From JAFGXT01 sp963677165 (GTDB taxonomy: Bacteria > Verrucomicrobiota > Lentisphaeria > Victivallales > SZUA-371), in NCBI GenBank assembly GCA_963677165.2, contig CAXXSX010000002.1, forward strand, positions 1,922,001 to 1,986,000: a DNA stretch of 64,000 nt, written 5' to 3'. The notes below the pieces were generated by a model. That model had not been told where the DNA came from, did no database searches, and saw only the letters and a program-made list of their open reading frames with translations. A program made the translations under genes and the position numbers. Shown here in pieces: positions 58,873-64,000 of the stretch (position 1 is the stretch's first letter; each line of letters begins with the position of its first letter).

Positions 58873-61800
58873 ATGCCGGATCGTGTGAATTTTGGAAAAT
58901 TGCAAGAGGTCTTGGACATTCCCGATTTGATCGGTGTCCAGATCGAGTCCTACGAAGCTTTCTTACAGAAAGATGCTGTTGTCGCTGACAGACAGAACAT
59001 CGGTCTTGAGGAGGTTTTTAACGAAATTTTCCCCATTGAAAGTTTCGATAAACAGTTGGTTCTTGAATATGTCGGATATTCCGTCGGAGAACCTAAAGTT
59101 GAGATTATCGATTGTATTAAGGATGGCAATACGTATAGTGCCCCCCTGCATGTCGATTTTCTGCTGAAAAATAAAGAAGAAGAATTTCCTGAGCGGGTTT
59201 ATCTGGGAGAGATTCCGTTGATGACCGATCGTGGTACCTTTGTCATTAACGGGGCTGAACGTGTTATCATCAGTCAGCTGCACCGTTCTCCGGGAATCTG
59301 CTTTGAAAAGTCCAAGCATACCAGTGGACGTACACTTTACTCATATAGAATTATCCCGGACAGAGGTTCCTGGATGGAAGTACAGTTCGACGTAAATGAT
59401 CTTATTTATATTTACCTCGACCGCCGTCGTCGTCGTCGGAAATTCCTGATCAGTACTTTTCTCCGTGCGGTCGGTTATGAAACCAATAAGGATATTCTCA
59501 GCGTCATTCACAATGTCAGCAATGAAACGATTGCTTCTCTGCTGAAAAAAGATAATCTCAGTGATTACTATAATGTTGATGACATCGTCAATGACGATGA
59601 AATCGTTGTACTTGAAGAACTGACAGCTTTGAATGTTTCAAATCTGAAAGTGCTTCAGGATGCCGGTATTAAACGTATTGATGTTGTTCATGTTCCGGAT
59701 GGTGATACTTATTTGATCAATTGTCTGCAGCATGATCCTTCGCGTACACAGGAAGAAGCCCTGAAGGAAATCTACCGTCGCATGCGCCCCGGAGATCCCC
59801 CAAGTGTGGCAAACGCGAAGCAGTTGCTGAAACGTCTTTTCTTTGATGTTAAGCGCTATGACCTCGGTGCTGTTGGTCGTCATAAAATTAACGAACGTCT
59901 TGGTCTGGACTTCCCGCTTAGTGATCGTACTCTGCTCAAGGAAGACCTGATGGAAGCAACCAGAACTCTTATGCAATTGCGTAATACCAGTGGCGGTGTT
60001 GATGATATCGACCATCTTGGCAGTCGTCGTGTAAGAACAGTTGGTGAATTGCTCCAGAATCATTGTCGTGTAGGCCTGTTGCGTACTGAAAGACTTGTTC
60101 GTGAAAGAATGACTCTCCTTAATGGTGATGAAACGAATATTACCCCGAATAAACTGGTAAATCCGAAAGCTTTTGCCGGTGTTGTCAGGGATTTCTTTGC
60201 TCGTAATCAGCTGTCTCAGTTTATGGATCAGACTAATCCATTGTCAGAGCTGACCAATAAGCGTCGTCTTAGTGCTTTGGGTCCTGGCGGTCTGAGTCGT
60301 GATCGTGCCGGTTTCGAAGTGCGTGACGTTCATTCGTCGCACTATGGACGTATTTGTCCGATTGAAACTCCGGAAGGTCCGAATATTGGTTTGATTTCAT
60401 CCATGTCCCTGTATTCGCAGATTAATAATTTTGGTTTCCTTGAAACGCCTTACCGTAAAGTGGTAAATGGAATTGTTACTGACCAAATTGATTACCTCAG
60501 CGGTGATCGCGAAGAAGAATTCGTAATCGCTCAGGCGAATGCTCCGCTTGATGAAAAGGGCAAATTTGTTCGTGACATGGTAATGAGCCGTTATCGCGGT
60601 GAGTCGGAAGAGCATCCTGCTGCCGATGTTCAGTACATGGACGTTTCTCCTAAGCAGCTTGTTAGTGCTGCTGCAGGAATCATCCCGTTCCTTGAACACG
60701 ATGATGCGAACCGCGCTTTGATGGGATCCAACATGCAGCGTCAGGCTGTTCCGTTGATGATTACAGAGGAACCGCTTGTCGGTACTGGCCTTGAGCGCCG
60801 TATTGCGATCGACTCTCGTGCTGTGGTTACTGCGAAGAAAGATGGTATTGTCGCTGCTGCTTCATCAGATTACATTGTAATTACTTCTGATGGTAAGCCG
60901 CTTGATAAAACCGCAGATCCTGACAATGCAATAGAATATAAGCTCAATAAATATATGCGCAGCAACGCGGGTACCTGTGTTAATCAGCGTCCGAGCGTTG
61001 GAATTGGTTGTGGTAAAGAGATTAAAGCCGGTGATGTTATTGCCGACGGTGCCGCTACAAATGATGGCGAACTTGCTCTTGGTAAAAACGTACTTGTGGC
61101 ATTCATGCCATGGTGCGGATATAACTTTGAGGATGCTATCGTAATCAGTGAAAAACTCGTTAAAAACGATGTTTATACCAGTGTGCATATTGATGAGTTC
61201 GAGATTACAGCCAGAGATACGAAGCTGGGTCCGGAAGAAATCACTCGTGATATTCCTAACGTGAGTGAAGAAGCTCTTCGCAACCTTGGTCCGGATGGCG
61301 TTATTTGTCTCGGTGCCGAAGTTAAGCCTGGTGATATTCTGGTTGGTAAAATTACTCCGAAATCTGAAACGGAACTTGCCCCTGAAGAGCGTCTTCTTAG
61401 AGCAATCTTCGGTGAAAAAGCTGCTGATGTTAAAGATTCAAGTCTTGTTGTCAGCAGTGGTAAGGGCGGTATCGTTATGGATGTTCGTGTTGAATATGCA
61501 AAAGATCCGAATCGCCAGAGCATGACTAAAACGGAAATGCGCCGTCAGGTCAAGCATGCCAAGGATCTTTATAAGAATAAATACTCGGAACTGGTGGATG
61601 AGCTTGCTGATCGTCTTTCAGATGTGATGCTGGGTCAGAAATTGCCTTGTCCGATTTATGATGACGAATCTCAGAAAGATGATACGATCTTGATTTCTGC
61701 TAACCGTAAGGTTACACGCAGCTCAATCCTGAAGCTTGCCAATAAATATAATGATTGGCGCATGGAGGATTGTCCGCTGAAAAATACAATCACTGAAATC

Positions 61801-62700
61801 ATTGGAGCCTTTACTCCTCGTTTCAGTGACAATGAAGAATTGCGTGATGAATCACTTGAAGCTCTTGAAGCTGGTGATGGTGCAGATCCTGGTGTGATTA
61901 AGAAGGTTAAAGTCTATGTCGCCTGCAAGCGTAAGCTTCAGGTTGGTGATAAGATGGCTGGACGTCATGGTAATAAAGGTATTGTTTCCAGAATCGTTCC
62001 GGTTGAAGATATGCCGTTCCTGCCTGATGGTACTCCGGTTGATATCGTACTTAATCCGCTTGGTGTACCGAGTCGTATGAACGTTGGACAGGTGCTTGAA
62101 ACTCACCTTGGATGGGCTGCCAGAATTCTTGGAATTAAGGTTGCTACTCCGGTGTTCGATGGTATTTCTGAAAAAGAAATTGTCGCACTGATGGAAAAAG
62201 CCAATCAGAAACTAGTTGATTCCGGTGATGATGATTACCGCTGGGGCTTCAAGCATAACAGTGACGATAGCTGGTCCTACGATGGTAAGACAAATCTGTA
62301 TGATGGTCGTACTGGTAATCAGTTCGGTCAACGTGTCATGGTCGGATATATCTATATGCTGAAACTTGACCACTTGGTGGCCAATAAGATACATGCCCGT
62401 GCGGTTGGTCCGTACTCGTTGGTTACGCAACAGCCGCTTGGCGGTAAAGCGCAGCACGGCGGACAGCGCTTCGGAGAAATGGAAGTATGGGCTCTGGAAG
62501 CATATGGCGCTGCCTATACGCTTCAGGAAATGCTTACGGTTAAGAGTGATGATGTGTCCGGACGTGCGAGGATTTATGAATCCATCGTGAAAGGACAGAA
62601 TATCCTTGATGCCGGAAGGCCTGAATCCTTCAACGTATTGCTGAAGGAAATGCAGAGTCTTGGCCTTGATATCCGAACTGTCAGAAGATCTGACGTCTAA
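58873..62700 (+). CDS. rpoB: RNA polymerase beta subunit
   Basis: I take the ATG at 58873 (MPDRVNFGKLQEVLDIPDLI), which has GGTGG upstream, giving 1275 residues. The rifampicin region reads QLSQFMDQTNPLSELTNKRR then LSALGPGGLSRDRAGFEVRD; HYGRICPIETPEGPNIGLI follows. The active-site region is DKMAGRHGNKGIVSRI, and the C-terminal anchor ALEAYGAAYTLQEML binds beta'. The position equal to E. coli His526 is Asn. Confidence 0.97.
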   Translation: MPDRVNFGKLQEVLDIPDLIGVQIESYEAFLQKDAVVADRQNIGLEEVFNEIFPIESFDKQLVLEYVGYSVGEPKVEIIDCIKDGNTYSAPLHVDFLLKNKEEEFPERVYLGEIPLMTDRGTFVINGAERVIISQLHRSPGICFEKSKHTSGRTLYSYRIIPDRGSWMEVQFDVNDLIYIYLDRRRRRRKFLISTFLRAVGYETNKDILSVIHNVSNETIASLLKKDNLSDYYNVDDIVNDDEIVVLEELTALNVSNLKVLQDAGIKRIDVVHVPDGDTYLINCLQHDPSRTQEEALKEIYRRMRPGDPPSVANAKQLLKRLFFDVKRYDLGAVGRHKINERLGLDFPLSDRTLLKEDLMEATRTLMQLRNTSGGVDDIDHLGSRRVRTVGELLQNHCRVGLLRTERLVRERMTLLNGDETNITPNKLVNPKAFAGVVRDFFARNQLSQFMDQTNPLSELTNKRRLSALGPGGLSRDRAGFEVRDVHSSHYGRICPIETPEGPNIGLISSMSLYSQINNFGFLETPYRKVVNGIVTDQIDYLSGDREEEFVIAQANAPLDEKGKFVRDMVMSRYRGESEEHPAADVQYMDVSPKQLVSAAAGIIPFLEHDDANRALMGSNMQRQAVPLMITEEPLVGTGLERRIAIDSRAVVTAKKDGIVAAASSDYIVITSDGKPLDKTADPDNAIEYKLNKYMRSNAGTCVNQRPSVGIGCGKEIKAGDVIADGAATNDGELALGKNVLVAFMPWCGYNFEDAIVISEKLVKNDVYTSVHIDEFEITARDTKLGPEEITRDIPNVSEEALRNLGPDGVICLGAEVKPGDILVGKITPKSETELAPEERLLRAIFGEKAADVKDSSLVVSSGKGGIVMDVRVEYAKDPNRQSMTKTEMRRQVKHAKDLYKNKYSELVDELADRLSDVMLGQKLPCPIYDDESQKDDTILISANRKVTRSSILKLANKYNDWRMEDCPLKNTITEIIGAFTPRFSDNEELRDESLEALEAGDGADPGVIKKVKVYVACKRKLQVGDKMAGRHGNKGIVSRIVPVEDMPFLPDGTPVDIVLNPLGVPSRMNVGQVLETHLGWAARILGIKVATPVFDGISEKEIVALMEKANQKLVDSGDDDYRWGFKHNSDDSWSYDGKTNLYDGRTGNQFGQRVMVGYIYMLKLDHLVANKIHARAVGPYSLVTQQPLGGKAQHGGQRFGEMEVWALEAYGAAYTLQEMLTVKSDDVSGRARIYESIVKGQNILDAGRPESFNVLLKEMQSLGLDIRTVRRSDV

Positions 62701-62714
62701 AGGAGGATAGAATC

Positions 62715-64000
62715 TTGATTGATAATACATATGCTTACAGAGAACTGCTGGGACAGGCCTCTACTTCGGGATTCGAAGCTGTAGCCATCAATGTGGCTTC
62801 ACCGGATGTTATTCGTTCCTGGAGCCATGGTGAGGTCAAAAACCCGGAAACTATCAATTACCGTAGTTTTAAGCCGGAAAAGGGTGGACTCTTCTGCGAG
62901 AAGATTTTTGGTCCTACCCGTGACTGGGAATGTAACTGCGGAAAATATAAGCGCGTTAAGCACAAAGGTATCGTCTGTGATCGCTGCGGAGTTGAAGTTA
63001 CGCAGTCAAAAGTCAGACGTGAACGTATGGGTCATATTGAACTGGCTGTGCCGGTTTCGCATATTTGGTTTTTCAAATGTATGCCGAGCCGTATCGGTTT
63101 GATTCTGGACCTTACAGCAAGAACGCTTGAACGCATTATTTATTACGAAGACTGGGTCGTTACTGATCCTGGCGATACTCCGCTGAAGCTTGGACAGTCT
63201 CTGTCTGAACTGGAATACCGTCAGGCTCGTGATGATTACGGCGATGCTTTTGATGCTGATATGGGAGCTCCGGCAATCCATACTCTGCTTGAAAAGCTCG
63301 AACTGGAACCGCTAAAGGTTCAGCTCGAAGCCGATCTTGAAAATACTAAAAATAAAGCGATTCGCAAGAAACTTTCAAAACGTTTGCGTCTTGTTGAAGG
63401 TTTTATCAACAGCGGAAGTCGTCCTGAGTGGATGATTCTTAAGGTTCTTCCGGTTATTCCGCCGGATCTCCGTCCGTTGGTTCCGCTGGAAGGCGGTCGA
63501 TTCGCGACTTCAGACCTTAATGACTTGTACCGCAGGGTTATTAACCGTAATAACCGTCTGAAGAACTTGCTGAAACTGCGTACACCTGAAGTCATTATTC
63601 GTAATGAAAAACGTATGTTGCAGGAAGCAGTTGATGCATTGCTTGACAATGGTCGTCATGGTCGTGCTGTTACCGGTGCAGGAAACCGTCCTTTGAAGTC
63701 TCTCAGCGATATGCTGAAAGGTAAGCAGGGGCGTTTCCGTCAGAACTTGTTGGGTAAACGTGTTGACTATTCCGGTCGTTCTGTTATCGTTGTTGGACCG
63801 GAATTGAAAATCTGGCAATGCGGATTACCGAAGAAGATGGCTCTGGTTCTTTTCGAACCATTCATTATTAGACATTTGAAAGGGCGTGGTCATGCTCATA
63901 CCGTTCGCGGTGCGAAGAAAATGATCGAACGTGGTGAACCGGTCGTATGGGATATTCTCGAAGAAGTTACTCAGGGACATCCGGTTATGCTCAACCGTGC
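62715..64000 (+). CDS. rpoC: RNA polymerase beta' subunit, 3' partial
   Basis: A TTG start with AGGAGG nine bases upstream, 14 bases after rpoB. About 428 residues are visible. The zinc-binding motif CNCGKYKRVKHKGIVCDRCG is near residue 75, and the beta'-specific YSGRSVIVVGPEL is near the window end. The catalytic NADFDGD motif lies beyond the window. Confidence 0.95.
   Translation, partial: MIDNTYAYRELLGQASTSGFEAVAINVASPDVIRSWSHGEVKNPETINYRSFKPEKGGLFCEKIFGPTRDWECNCGKYKRVKHKGIVCDRCGVEVTQSKVRRERMGHIELAVPVSHIWFFKCMPSRIGLILDLTARTLERIIYYEDWVVTDPGDTPLKLGQSLSELEYRQARDDYGDAFDADMGAPAIHTLLEKLELEPLKVQLEADLENTKNKAIRKKLSKRLRLVEGFINSGSRPEWMILKVLPVIPPDLRPLVPLEGGRFATSDLNDLYRRVINRNNRLKNLLKLRTPEVIIRNEKRMLQEAVDALLDNGRHGRAVTGAGNRPLKSLSDMLKGKQGRFRQNLLGKRVDYSGRSVIVVGPELKIWQCGLPKKMALVLFEPFIIRHLKGRGHAHTVRGAKKMIERGEPVVWDILEEVTQGHPVMLNR

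Overview
The window looks like chromosomal DNA of an anaerobic glycan-degrading bacterium. It has a GH20 hexosaminidase, a GH29 fucosidase, Rex-controlled fermentative AdhE, a LarB nickel-cofactor enzyme and the conserved tuf-secE-nusG-rplKAJL-rpoBC block. My best guess from gene style is the PVC group, perhaps a Victivallis-like Lentisphaerota. That is inference; no rRNA gene is present to test it.

Layout. 1-3931: GH20 (forward, 5' end probably cut by the window) and GH29 alpha-L-fucosidase (reverse). About 4.3-40.9 kb: a roughly 36.5-kb Mu-like transposable prophage. 40.9-49.3 kb: AraC regulator, HAD hydrolase plus APH-fold kinase, two unknown genes, then rex and adhE. 49.9-53.7 kb: radical SAM protein, WecA/TagO-like transferase, IclR regulator, larB. 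53.8-64.0 kb: tRNA-Leu, tRNA-Thr, tuf, rpmG, tRNA-Trp, secE, nusG, rplK, rplA, rplJ, rplL, rpoB and the start of rpoC.

The prophage is built head to head. The late operon runs leftward (26.0 to 4.5 kb): small terminase, large terminase, portal, gpF, gpI protease, decoration protein, gpT capsid, gp36-like connector, tail completion proteins, a tail chaperone pair joined by a clear -1 slippery site, tape measure, tail-tip and fibre genes (one fibre ends in seven Asp-box repeats), then secreted accessory genes: two lipoproteins, a thermonuclease and a patatin. No sheath gene and no recognisable endolysin is present. The early operon runs rightward (28.4 to 40.7 kb): Cro-like protein, many small proteins, Gam, MuA transposase, MuB ATPase, GemA/gp16, a LexA-type DNA-binding protein, a DUF2786 protein, a structured RNA candidate and a Dam-type methylase. 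A reverse-strand repressor and a zinc-ribbon membrane protein lie between the two operons. The insertion sits between the fucosidase and an AraC regulator that would otherwise be adjacent divergent genes.

Most interesting points: a 55-residue stand-alone glycyl-radical-like peptide resembling the C-terminus of class III ribonucleotide reductase; two -1 frameshift sites; a family of GTCCGTACGACGGAC hairpin repeats placed exactly at phage and host gene junctions and sometimes read into proteins; end-specific GGTTTTC repeats likely bound by the transposase; and a structured RNA of about 140 nt before the methylase gene.
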